Source: Datisca glomerata
Taxonomy: Eukaryota > Streptophyta > Magnoliopsida > Cucurbitales > Datiscaceae
Direction of reading: 5' to 3'
Length of the DNA: 64,000 nt
Assembly: GCA_003255025.1 (NCBI GenBank)
Contig: QANY01004006.1
Span: forward strand, 57,196-121,195
A program made the position numbers and the translations under genes. The notes beneath the pieces are model-generated. The model did no database searches. It was not told the origin of the DNA and saw only the letters and a list, made by a program, of their open reading frames with translations. Shown here one piece after another: positions 10,126-22,739 of the stretch. Position 1 is the first letter of the stretch. The number at the start of each line of letters is the position of its first letter.

Positions 10126-11964
10126 GATATCAAATCCAAGCATATTCAAGGTGCGACAGAGTTTACCCATCACAGCCTAATTTCAAGTCCAAAAACATAG
10201 ACTCTGCAGCATTAGAATTTGTGCAACAAACGGATCGTGGCACGCGTAGGTCAATTTCCATAGCGCATAACTTTTGACATGGGTGGAACCATGTGGCTTG
10301 TAAGACATCAAATCAAAGCTTATTCAAGAAGGGGCAGGGTTTACCCATCACAACCTAGTGTCAAGTCCAAAAAATAGAGACTGTGTAGGTTTAGAATTTC
10401 TGCAATCAATGGATCGTGGCACACGCAGGTCCAATTCTGTAGGGAATGACTTTCACATGGGTGGAACCACGTGGCCCATAAGATATCAAATATATGCTTC
10501 ATCAGAGACCTACAGGTGCAACATGGTTTACCTGTCACAGACTAGTTTCGAATCCAAAGAATACAGACTGTGCAGCTTTAAAATTTCTGGAACAGGTGGA
10601 TCGTTGCACGCGCGAGTCAACTTCCGTAGGGCATAACTTTTCACTCTGGTGGAACCACACGGCTGTAAGATATCAAATCAATCTTATTCAGAGTCATACT
10701 GGTGTGTCATTTGTATAAATCACATACGGTACAACTTTAGAATTTCTTGAATAGACGGATCGTGGCACGCGCATGTCAACTTCCGTATGGCACTTTTCAC
10801 TTTGGTGGAACCATGTGGCCCGTGAGATATCAAATCGATCTTAATCAAAGCCCTACTGGTGCGATAGGGTTTACACATTGTAGCCAAGTTTTAAATCCAA
10901 AATTCAAAGACTGTGCAACTTTAAAATTTCTAGAACACGTGGATTGTGGAACGAGCAAGTCAACTTCCGTAGGGCATAACTTTTGACCCAGGTGGAACTA
11001 CGGGGCTTGTTAGATATTAAATCGAAGCTTATTCTGAGACCTACAAGTGGGATAGGGTTTACCAGTTGTAGCCCTATTCTGAGTCCAAAAAACATGGACT
11101 GTGCAGTTTAGAATTGTTGGAACCGATGGATCATGGCACGCGCAGGTCAACTTCCATAGTACATTACTTTTGACATGGTTCGAACCACGTGCCCCGCAAG
11201 ATATCAAATCGAAGCTTATTCAAGGTGCAACAGGGTTTACCCATCATAGGCTAGGTTCAAGTCCAAAAAAATAGACTGTGCATCTTTTGACTTTCTACAA
11301 CAAACGGATTGTGGCATGCGTAGGTCAACTTCAATAGGGCGGAACTTTTTACAAGGCTAGAACCACGTGGCCCGTAAAATATTAAATCGAAGCTTACTCA
11401 AGGTGCACCGAATTTACCCTTCACAGCCTAGTTTCATGTCCAAAAAACATAGACTGTGCAGCTTTAGAATTTTTGCAAAAAGTAGATCGTGGCACGCGCA
11501 GGTCAACTTCTGTAGGGCATAACTTTTAACATAGGTGGAACCACATGGCCCATAAGATTTCAATCTGGTGGAACCACATGGCCCATGGAGGAACCCCATG
11601 GCCCGTAAGATATAAAATCAAAGCTTACTCAAACTGCGACAGATTTTATCAACATAGCCTTGTTTCAAGTCGAAAAACATAGACTGTGCAACTTTAGAAT
11701 TTCTGCAACAAATGGATCGTTACACGCGCATGTCAACTTCTATAGGGCATAACTTTTAACATGGGTGGAACCACATGGCCCGTAAGATATCAAATCGAGG
11801 CTTACTCAAGGCTCAACAGGGTTTACCCATTGCAGCCTAGTTCGAAGTCCAAAAAATATAGATTGTTCAGCTTTGGAATTTCTGCAAAATATTGATCGTG
11901 GCACGCATATTTCAATTTCTGTAGGGCATAACTTTTGACAGGGGTGGAACCACGTGGCCCGTAA
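10126..11964. repeat. Mixed block with several chimeric monomers
   Basis: A 10126, A 10304, D with a B-type end 10482, C/B chimera 10669, C/D chimera 10826, E 11013, then five A monomers (11200, 11379, 11609, 11786, and one split by the local duplication at 11534-11608). Part is repeated at 28360-29240, where the C/D chimera and E-A-A order are also kept. Confidence 0.7.
11534..11608. repeat. Local triplication of the GGAACCAC block
   Basis: The short segment GGAACCACATGGCCCATAAG occurs at about 11537. It is followed by a second GGTGGAACCACATGGCCCAT, and then by a third, mutated GAGGAACCCCATGGCCCGT before GATATA at 11609. This is a small tandem expansion, with units of roughly 20-30 bp, of the dyad-containing end of the monomer. 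Confidence 0.7.
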
Positions 11965-13015
11965 GATATCAAATTGAAGCTTATTTAGAGACCTACAAGT
12001 ACGATAGTTTTTATTTATCTCAATCTATTTTCGTGTGTAAAAAACTCAGACTGTACAAGTCTAGAATTTGTGGAACAGATGGATCGTGCCACGTGCATGT
12101 CAACTTCCGTAAGGCATAACTACTTACTTTGGTGGAACAACGTGTCCTATAAGATATCAAATTGCAGTGTAATTTCGTGTAAAAAAACATGCATTGTCTG
12201 GCTTTAAAAATTTTGGAACAGACAGATCGTGGCACGCGCGGTCAACTTCCGTAAGGTATAACTTTTGACATGGGATCGTGGCGCGCGTAAGTCAACTTTC
12301 GTAGGGCGTAACTTGTTACTCGAGTAAAATCACGTGGCGCGTTAGATATAAAATCGAGGCTTATTTTTAGACCTACAGGTGCAACTTTGCAATGTGAAAC
12401 TTTGCAATCGAGCTAAGTTGTGAGTCTAAAAAACATGGAATGTGCAACTTTGCAATTTCTGGGCCAGACGGATCGTGGCACATGCATGTCAACTATCATA
12501 GGGCATAACTTTTGACAGGGGTCGAACCACTTTTCGAAGCTTATTCAGAGACCTATAAGTGCAAAAAGGTTTTACAAATCGCAGCATAGTTTCATGTCCA
12601 AAAAATAGACACAATGCAACTTTAGAATTTCTAGTACGGATGGATTGTGACACGCGGATGTCAACTTTCGTAGAGTATAACTTTTGAAATTGGTAGAACC
12701 ACGTGTCTTGTAAGATATCAAATCCCAGCGTATTTTCATGTCAAAAAAGCACGGAATGTGTGGCTTTAGAATTTCTGGAACAAACAGATCGTGGCACGCG
12801 CAGGTCAACTCTAGAATTTCTGTAATCAGAAAGAACGTGGTAGGCGTATGTCAACTTTCTTAGGGCATTACTTTTGACATGGGTGGAAGCACCTTCCCCG
12901 TAAATATCAAATCGAAGCATATAATAAGATGTACAGGTGCGACAGTGTTTACCCGTCGCAGATCAACTTCCATAGGTCATAACTTTTGACATGGGTGGAA
13001 CCACGTGCCCCATAA
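11965..13015. repeat. Divergent, truncated monomers (first copy)
   Basis: After B at 11965 come short units. At 12153 a B-like unit has lost about 50 bp (AATTGCAGTGTAATTTCG). It runs into a second 3' end (GGGATCGTGGCGCGCGTAAG). At 12345 an E-like unit contains CAACTTTGCAATGTGAAACT. At 12535 a B-like variant has AAAAAGGTTTTACAAATCG, and at 12714 there is another short unit. At 12904 an E monomer has lost about 80 bp. The part 11965-12535 is repeated at 22740-23310 (offset about 10775), so the odd forms were already present before that duplication. Confidence 0.75.
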
Positions 13016-16000
13016 GATATTAGATCGAAGCTTATTCAAGGTGCAACATGGTTAACCCATCACAACATAGATTCAAGTCCAAAAAGCATAGTCTGTGTAG
13101 TTTTAGAATTTTTGCAATAAATGGATTGTGGCACGCGCTAGTCAACTTCTATAGGGCGTAACTTTTGGCATGGGTGGAACCACTTGACCCATAAGATAAC
13201 AAATTGAAGCTTATTCAGAGATCTACAGGTACGGCAGGGCCCGTCAGAGCCCAATTTCAAATCTAAAGAACGTAGAAAATGCAACTTTAAAATTTATGGG
13301 ACAGGTGGATCGTGGCACGTGCAAGTCAACTTCCGTAGGGCATAAATTTTGACTAGGGTAGAACCACGTGGCCTGTTTGATATCAAATCAAAGATGATTC
13401 TGTAATAGATGGATCATGGAACGCGCATGTCAACTTTCGTAAGGCATAATTTTCCCCTGATGGAATCACGTGGCCCGTAAGATATCAGATTGAATCTTAT
13501 TCAGAGTCCTAGTGGTGCGATACGGCTTACTCATCGTAGCCATGTTTTAAGTCCAAAATTCACAGACCGTGCAACTTTAGAATTACAGAACAGACAGATC
13601 ATGGCAGACGCATCCCAACTTCCGTAGTGCATAACATTTGACATGGGTGGAACCACGTGCCCTGTAACATATTAAATCGATGCTTTATCAGCGACCTACA
13701 GGTGCAACAAGGTTTATCCGTCACAGCCCAATTTTGAATCAAAAGAACACAGACTGTGCAACTTTAAAATTTCTAGAACAGGTGTATCATGGTGCGTGCA
13801 AGTCAACTTCCATAGTGCATAACTTTTGACTCGAGTAAAACTACGTGCCCCATTAGATATAAAATTGAAACTTATTCTGAGACCTACAGGTGCGATAGCA
13901 TTTACCAATCGCAACTAAGTTTTGAGTCCAAAACACATGGACTGTGTAGTTTTGAATTTGTGAAACCGATGGATCGTGGCACACGCAGGTCAACTTACAT
14001 ATGGCATAACTTTTGAAATGGGTAGAACCACGTGTCCCGTAAGATATTAGATCAAAGCTTATTCAAGGTGCAATAGGGTTTACCCTTCACAACATAGTTT
14101 CAAGGCCAAAAAACATAGACTGTACAATTTTAGAATTTTTGTAACAAATGGATCGTGGCACGCGCAAGTTAACTTTCGTAGGGCACAACTTTTGACGTGG
14201 GAGGAAGCCCATGGCCCGTAAGATATAAAATCAAAGCTTACTCAAGCTGCGACAGAATTTACCAACACAACCTAGTTTCAAGTCGAAAAACATAGACTGT
14301 GGAACTTTAGAATTTCTACAACAAATGGATCGTTTACCCACCACAGCCTAGTTTAAAGTCCAAAAAACATTGGCTTTGTAGTTTAGGATTTGTGGAACCG
14401 ATGAATCGTGGCATGCGCAGGTCAATTTCCATAGGGCATAACTTTTGTCATGGGTGGAAGCACATGGCCCGTAAGATATCAAATTGAAGCTTATTCAGAG
14501 ACCGACAAGCGCGATAGGTTTTACGTATCGTAGTCTAGTTTTGTGTGTAAAAAACACAGACATTAAAATTTTAGAATTTCTGGAACAGACAGATCGTGGC
14601 ACGCACATGTCAACTTCCGTAAGGCATAACTTTTCACTCTGGACCACGCTCCCCGTAAGATATCAAATTGTGCAGCTTTAAAATTTCTAGAACAGGTGGA
14701 TCATGGTACATGCAAGACAACTTCCGTAGGGTATAACTTTTGACTCAGGTTGAATCACGTGGCCCTTTAGATATCAAATTGAAGCTTATTATGAAACCGA
14801 TAGGTTTGAGTGCAAAAAACATGGGCTGTGCAGTTTAGAATTTGTGGAACTGATGGATCGTGGCGCACGCTGGTCAACTTCCATCGGGTACAACATTCGA
14901 CATGGCTGGAAGCACGTGGCCCGTAAGATATCAAATCGAAGCTCATTCAAAGTGCAACAGGGTTTAACCATCACAGCCTAGTTTCAAGTGCAAAGAAATA
15001 GACTGTATAGCTTTATAATTTCTGCAACAAATGGATTATGGCACGTGCAAATCAACTTCTTTAGGGCATAACTTTTCACATGGGTGGAACCATGTGACCT
15101 GCAAGATATCCTATCGAAGCTTACTTAAGGTGCGACAAGGTTTACCCATCACAGCCTAGTTTCAAGTCCAAAAAACATAGACTTTGCAGTTTTAGAATTT
15201 TTGCAAAAAAACAGATCGTGGTACGCGCATGTCAACTTGCATAGGGCATAACTTTTAACCTGGGTGGAGCCATGTGGCACGCAAGATATCAAATTGAAGT
15301 TTACTCAAGTAGCGACAGGTTTTACCCATGATAGCCTACTTTCATGTCCGAAAAACATAGACTGTGCAGCTTTTGAATTTCTACATTAAATGGATCATGG
15401 CACGCGCAGGTGAACTATTGTATAGCATAACCTTTGACATGGGTGGAACCAAGTGGCCCAAAAGATATCAAATCGAAGCTTACTCAAGGTGCGACATGAT
15501 TTACCCATCACAACCTAGTTCCAAATCTAAAAAACATAGACTCTGCAGCTTTAGAATTTCTGCAACAAATGGATCGTGGCACGCACAGTTTTAACTTCTA
15601 TATGGCATAACTTTTGACATGGGTGGAACCACGTGGCCTGTAAGATATCAAATTGAAGCTTATTCAGAGTCCTACTGGTGCGACAGGGTTTACCCATTGT
15701 AGCCAAGTTTTTAGACCAAAATTTAAACACCGTTCAACTTTAGAATATCTCGAACACACTGTTAATGGCACGCGCACGCCAATTTCTATAGGGCATAACA
15801 TTTGACATGGGTGGAACCACGTGCCCTGTAAGATATCAAATCGATACTTCATCTGAGGCCTATGGGTGCGACAGGGTTTACCCATCACAACCTAGTTTTG
15901 AATCCAAAGATCACAGACTATGGAGCTTTAAAAATTATGGAATAGGTGGATCGTGGCACGCGGATGTCAACTTTCGTAGGGCACAACTTTGGAAATGGGT

Positions 16001-17148
16001 GGAACCACGTGTCCTGTAAGATATCAAATTGAAGCTTATTCAGAGATCTACAGGTGTGATAGATTTTACTCCCCGCAACCTAGTTTTTAGTCCAAAAAAT
16101 GGACTGTGCAGTTTAGAATTTGTGGAACCGATCGCTCGTGGCACGCGCAGGTAAACTTCCATAGGGCATAACTTTTAACATGGGTAGAACAACGTTCCCG
16201 TTAAATATCAAATAAAGCTTATTCAAGTTATGATAGGGTTTACCCATCACAGCCTTGTTTCTAGTGCAAAAAATGTTGACTTTACAGCTTTAGAATTTCT
16301 GAAACAAACGGATCGTGGAACGCGCAAGTCAACTTCCGTAAGGCATAACTTTTGACATGGGTGGAACCACGTGGCCAATAAGATATCAAATCAAAGCCTA
16401 CTCAAGGTACGACAAGGCTTATTTAGAGACCGACAAGTGCGATAGGTTTTACGCATCACAGTCTAGTTTCGTGAATAAAAAACACAGACTGCACAATTTT
16501 AGAATTGCTGGAACAGACGGATCGTGGCACGCACTTGTCAACTTCCGTAAGGCATAACTTTTCACTCTAGACCACGTGTCCCGTAAGATATCAAATTGTG
16601 TAGCTATAAAGTTTCTTGAACAGGTGGATCCTGGTAGACGCAAGACAACTTTCGTAGGGTATAACTTTTGACTCGGGTTGAATCACGTGGCCCTTTAAAT
16701 ATCAAATCGAAGTTTATTTAGAAACCTACAGGTTTAAGTGCAAAAAACATGGGTTGTGCTGTTTAGAATTTGTGGAACTGATGGATCGTGTAACACGCTG
16801 GTCAACTTCCATAGGGCATAACTTTTGACATGGCTGGATCCACGTGCCCCGTAAGATATCAAATCGAAGCTCATTCAAGGTGCAACATGGTTAACCCATC
16901 ACAACATAGATTCAAGTCCAAAAAACATAGTCTGTGCAGTTTTAGAATTTATGCAATAAATGGATTGTGGCACGCGCAAGTAAACATCTATAGGGCGTAA
17001 CTTTTGACATGGGTGGAACCACGTGGCCCATAAGATAACATATAGATTGTATAGCTTTATAATTTCTACGACAAATGGATCATGGCACGTGCAGATCAAC
17101 TTCTTTAGGACATAATTTTTGACATGGCTGGAACCACGTGCCCCGTAA
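13016..17148. repeat. Mixed, degraded array
   Basis: All five types occur, but many copies are shortened. An E/B fusion at 13379 is only about 100 bp. An A monomer at 14222 jumps back into E sequence near 14333. D copies at 14659 and 16588 lack the first ~70 bp. E copies at 14770 and about 16699 lack part of the 5' region. An A fragment at 17034 is about 115 bp. Two D-E-A series are still visible (13668-14042 and 15832-16381). The part 16020-17330 is repeated at 23506-24520, offset about 7487. I see no foreign sequence here. Confidence 0.75.
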
Positions 17149-19944
17149 GATAACAAATCGAAGCTCATTCAAGGTGCAACAGGGTTTACCCATCACAGCC
17201 TAGTTTCAAGTGCAAAAAACATAGATTGTATAACTTTATCATTTCTGCAACAAACGGATCATGGCACGTGCATATCAATTTCTTTAGGGTAGAACTTTTG
17301 ACATGGGTTGAACGATGTGGCCCGCAAGATATCATATTGAAGCCTACTCAATTTGAAGCTTATTTAAGGTGCGATAGAGTTTACCATCATAGCCTAATTT
17401 TAAGTCCCAAAAAGGATAGAATGTGCAGCTTTAGAATTTCTACAACAAATGGATCGTGGCAGGTGCAAGTCATATTCCATAGGGCATCACTTTTGCATGG
17501 GAGGAACCACATGGCCCGTAAGATATTAAATCGAAGCTTATTCAAGCTGCGTCAGGTCCTCACAGCCTAGTTTCAAGTCAAAATAATATAGACTCTGCAG
17601 CTTTAGAATTCTTATAACAAATGGATCGTTGCACGCGCAGGTCAACTTCTGTAGGGCATAACTTTTGACATGGGTGGAAGCACGTGGCATGTAAGATATC
17701 AAATCAAAAGCTTACCCAAGGTGTGACAGGGTTTACCCATGGCCGCCTAGTTTAAAGTCTAGAAATCATAGACAGTATAGCTTTATAATTTCTACAATAA
17801 ATGGATCATGGCACGTGCAGATCAATTTCTTTAGGGCATAACTTTTGACATGGGTGGAACCATGTGGCCCACAAGATATCATATCGAAACCTACTCAAGG
17901 TGTGACAGGGTTTACTCATCACAGCCTAGTTTCAAGTCCAGAAAACATAGACTATGTAGCTTTAGAATTTTTATAAGAAATAGATCGTGGCACGCGTAGG
18001 TCAACTTACATAGGGCATCACTTTTGAAATGGGTGGAAGCACGTAGCCCATAAGAAATCAAATCGAAGCTTATTCAAGGTACGACAGGGTTTACCCACCA
18101 CACGCAAGTTTTAAGTGCAAAAAACATAGACTATACAGCTTTAGAATTTTATCAACAAATGGATCGTGGCAAGCGCAGATCTACTTCTATAGAGCATAAC
18201 TTTTAACATGGGTGGAACCATGTGGCCCGTAAGATATAAAATCGAAACTTACTCAAGGTGCGACAGGGTTTACCCATCACAACCTAGTTCCAAGTCCAAA
18301 AAACTTACTCAAGGTGCGACAGGGTTTACCCATCGCGGCTTTTGAATTTCTACAACAAACAGATCGTGGCCCGCGCAAGTTACCTTCTGGAGGGCATGGC
18401 TTTTGACGTGGGTGGAACCACGACAGTTTTTACGCATCGTAGCCTAGTTTCGTGTGTGAAAAACATTGACTGTACAACTCTAGAACAGACGGATCGTGGC
18501 ACTTGCACATCAACTTCTGGTGAAACCAAGTGGCCCGTAAGATATCAAATATATACTCAAGGTGCTAGAGGGTTTACCCATCACAACCTTGTTTCAAGTC
18601 ACAAAACACAGACTCTACAGCTTTAGAAATTCTGCAACAAATGGATTGTGGTAGGCGCATGTCAACTTCCATATGGCATAACTTTTGATATGGGTGGAAC
18701 CACGTTGCCTGTAAGATATCAAATCGAAACTTATTCAAGGTGCGACAGAGTTTACCCATTATAGCCTAGTTTAAGGTCGCAAAAACATAGTCTGTGCAGC
18801 TTTATAATTTCTGCAACAAATGGATCGTGGCAGGTGCATGTGAACTTCCATAGGGCATAACTTTTGACATGGGAGGAACCACATGGCCCTTAAGATATTA
18901 AATCAAAGCTTATTCAAGTTGCGATAGGTTTTACCCATCACAGCCTAGTTTCAAGCCAAAATAATATAGACTGTGCAGCTTTAGAATTTCTGCAACAAAT
19001 GGATCGTGACATGCGCAGGTGAACTTCTGTAGGGCATAACTTTTAACATGGGTGGAACCACGTGACCCGTTAGATATCAAATCAAAAGCATACTCAAGGT
19101 ATGACAGGCTTTACCCATCATAGCCTAGTTTCAAGTCCAGAAAACATAGACTGTGTAGCTTTAGAACTTCTGCAACAAATAGATTGGGGCAGTCACAGTT
19201 CAACTTCTGTAGGGCACAACTTTTGACATGGGTGGAACCACATGGCCCGTAAGATATCAAATCAAAGCTTACTCAAGCTGTGATCAAGTCCGAAAAACAT
19301 AAATTGTGCATCTTTACAATTTCTGCAACAAATGAATCGTGGTACATGCAGGTAAACTTCTGTAAGGCATAACTTTTGTCATGAGAGGAACCACGTGGCC
19401 CGTTAGATATCAAATCGAAGGTTACTCAAGGTGCGACAGGGCTTACCCATCACAGCCTAGTTCCAAGTCCAACAAACATAGACTGTACAGCTTTAGAATT
19501 TCAGCAACAAATAGATCGTGGGACGCGCAGTTCAACTTCTGTAAGGCATAACTTTTGACATTGGAGGAACCACATGGCTCGTAAGATATCAAATCGAAGA
19601 TTACTCAAGTTACGACAGGTTATATCCATCACAGACTAGTTTAAAGTCCAAAAAACATAGACCATATTGCTTCAGAATTTCTGCAACAAATGGATTGTGG
19701 CCTACGCAGGTCAACTTCTTTAGGGCATAAGTTTTGACATGGGTGGAACCACGTGGCCTGTAAGATGTAAAATCGAAAGCTTAGTCAAGTTATGACATGC
19801 TTTACCCATTACAGCCTAGTTCCAAGTCCAGAAAACGTAGACTGTGCAGCTCTAGAATTTCTGCAACAAATTGATTGTGGCAAGCGCAGTTCAACTTCTG
19901 TAGGACATAACTTTTTTCATGGGTGGAACAGCATGGCTCGTATG
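17149..19944. repeat. Nearly pure subfamily A array
   Basis: About fifteen A monomers follow each other with 176-181 bp spacing (for example 17522, 17695, 17875, 18054, 18234, 18541, 18715, 18893, 19071). Exceptions are a 20-bp A fragment at 17329, an internal jump at about 18310, a B fragment at 18421-18540 and a shortened A at 19253. Some copies carry TCCAGAAAACATAG, TTTAGGGCATAAC or GGGAGGAACCACATGG variants, which are shared with 24343-27619. Confidence 0.82.
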
Positions 19945-21548
19945 ATATCAAATTGAATCTTATTCACAGACCTACTAGTACGATATTTTTTGTGCATCGT
20001 AGTCTAGTGTTGTGTGTAAAATACACAGACTATAAAACTTTAGAATTTCTAGAACAGACGGATCGTGGCACGTGCATGACAACTTTCGTAAGGCATTACT
20101 TCTCACTTTAGTGGAACCACGTGGCCCGTAAGATATCAAATCTATCTTATTCAAAGTCCTACTAGGGCGACAGAGTTTACCCATCGTAGCTATGTTTTGA
20201 GTCTATAAATCGAAGTCCGTGCAAATTTAGAATAGTTCACAGAGTAGTTCCAAGTCCAAAAAACATAGACTGTGCAGCTTTTCAATTTTTGCAACAAATA
20301 GATCATGGGAAGCGCAGTTCAAGTTTTGTGGGGTATAACTTTTGACTTGGGTGGAACCACGTGCCTTGTAAGATATCAAATTGAAGCGTATTTAGAGACC
20401 TTTTAGTACAACAGCTTTTACGTTTCGTAGTCTAGTTTTGTGTGTAAAAGACACATACTGTACAACTCCAGAATTTCTAGAACAGACAGATCGTGGCACT
20501 TGCATGTCGACTTCCGTAAGGCATAACATCTCACTCTGGTGGAACCAAGTGGCCCGTATGATATCAAATCTATTTTATTAAGAATCCTACTAGTGTGACA
20601 GGGTTTACCCATCATAGTCAAGTTTTGAGTCTAAAATTCAAAGACCGTCCAACTTTAGAATTTTTGGAATAGTCGAATCGTGGCACACGCATGCCAACTT
20701 CTATAGAGCATAACATTTGACATGGTTGGGGCCACGTGCCCCGTGAGATATCAAATTGAAGGTTATTCAAAGACTGGCAATTACGATAGGTTTTACGCAT
20801 TGCAGTCTTGTTTCGTGTGTAAAAAACACACATTTTGCAGCCCTAAAATTTATGGAACAGGTGGATCGTGGCACGCGCAAATTAACTTTCGTAGGGCATA
20901 ACTTTTAACTCGGGTGGAATCATGTGGCCCATAAGTTATCAAATCGAAGCTTATTCTGAGACCTACAGGTGAAACTTTAGAATTTTCAGAACAGACGGAT
21001 CGTGTGACGTGCTTGCCAACTTCCATAGGGCATAACATCTTACATGGGTGAAACCACGTGCCCCGTAAGATATCAAACGATGCTTCATCAGAGACCTACG
21101 AGTGCGATAGAGTTTACCCGTCACATCCTAGTTTCAAATCAAATGAACATAGACTGTGCTTCTTTAAAATTTCTAGAACAGGTGGATTGTGGCACGCACA
21201 AGTCAGCTTCCGTAGGGACTAACCTTTGACTCAGGTGTAACCACGTGGCCCATTAGATGTCAAATCGAAGCTTATTTTAAGACTTACAAGTGAGATAGGG
21301 TTTACCCATTACAGCCTATCTTTGAGTCCAAAAAACATGGAAAGTGCAGTTTAGAATTTATGGAGTCGATGCATCGTGGCACGCGCAGGTCAACTTTCAT
21401 AGGGCATAACCTTTGACATGGGTGGAACCACATGGCCCATATGATATCTAATCGAAGCTTATTCAAGGTGCAACCGGATCGTGACACGCGCATGTCAATT
21501 TCTGTATGGCATAACTTTTGACATGGGAGCAACGATATGGCCCGTAGG
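19945..21548. repeat. Mixed block with B, C and chimeras
   Basis: B 19945, C 20132 switching to A at about 20237, B 20372, C 20560, B/D chimera 20747, E/C fusion 20935 (about 130 bp), D 21069, E 21256 and a short A at 21453 that lost about 95 bp (GGTGCAACCGGATCGTGAC). Confidence 0.72.
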
Positions 21549-22739
21549 ATATTAAATCAAAACTTACTCAAGCTGCGATAGGTTTTATCCATCAAAACCT
21601 AGTTTCAAGTCTAAAAACATAGATTGTGCAGCTTTAGAATTTCTGCAACAATGGGATCCTGGCGCGCGCTGGTCAACTTCTGTAGGGCATAACTTTTGAA
21701 ATGGGTGGAACCACGTGGCCCATAAAATATCAAATCAAAAGTTTACTCAAACTGTGACAGGGTTTACCCATCACAACCTAGTTCCAAGTACAAAAGCCAT
21801 AGAGTGTGCAGCTTTAGAATTTCTGCAACAAATTGATCGTGGCACGCGCAGTTCTATTTCTGTAGGGCATGACGTTTGACATGGGTGGAACCACGAGTCC
21901 TATAAGATATCAAATCGCAGTGTAGTTTCGTGTAAAAAAACACGGATTGTGTGGCTTTAAATTTTCTGGAATAGACAGATCGTGACACACGCATGTCAAC
22001 TTTCGTAAGGCATAAATTTTTACATGGGATCATGGCGCGCGTAAGTAAACTTCCGTAGGACATAACTTTTTACTCTTGAAGAACCACGTGGCCCGTTAGA
22101 TATAAAATCAAAGCTTATTTGAGACCTACAGGTGCGACAACGTTTACCCACCGAAGCCGAGTTTTGCGTCCAAAAAACATGGACTATGCAGTTTTGAATT
22201 TGTGGAACCACATGTCCCGTAAGATATCAAATAGAAGCTTATTCAAGGTGCAATAGGGTTTACCCTTCACAACATAGTTTCAAGTCCAAAAAACATAGAC
22301 TGTACAATTTTAGAATTTGTGTAACAAATGGATCGTGGGACGCGCAAGTCAACTTCCGTAGGGCACATCTTTTGACATCGGAGGAACCCCATGGCCCGTA
22401 AGATATAAAATCAAAGCTTACTCAAACTGCGACAGATTTTACCAACACAGCCTAGTTTCAAGTCGAAAAACATAGACTGTGCAACTTTAGAATTTCTGCA
22501 ACAAATGGATCGTTACACGCGCAGGTCAACTTCTGTAGGGCATAACTTTTAACATGGGTGGAACCACATGGCCTGTAAGATATCAAATCGAAGCTTACTC
22601 AAGGCTCAACAGGGTTTACCCATTACAACCTAGTTCCAAGTCCAGCTTTAGAATTTCCGCAAAATATTGATCGTGGCACGCACATTTCAATTTCTGTAGG
22701 GCATAACTTTTGACAGGGGTGGAACCACGTGGCCCATAA
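21549..22739. repeat. A monomers plus divergent short units
   Basis: A 21549 and A 21726 precede a short B-like unit at 21906 (ATCGCAGTGTAGTTTCG) and a partial extra 3' end near 22028. An E monomer at 22099 follows, truncated at its 3' end near 22205. Three A monomers (22223, 22402, 22579) come next; 22223 and 22402 match 14043 and 14222. Confidence 0.72.

Noticed and set aside
17276..17290. TTTAGGG, the plant telomere heptamer
   Set aside because: It occurs singly as a variant of the AGGGCATAAC word (also near 15060, 17830, 19710, 24478, 25194) and never in tandem.
17149..19944. Inverted arrangement of monomers (strand switch)
   Set aside because: Checked by looking for reverse-complement words such as GCCACGTGGTTCC in monomer context and TTGATATCTTACGGG. 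All copies read in the same direction throughout the window.
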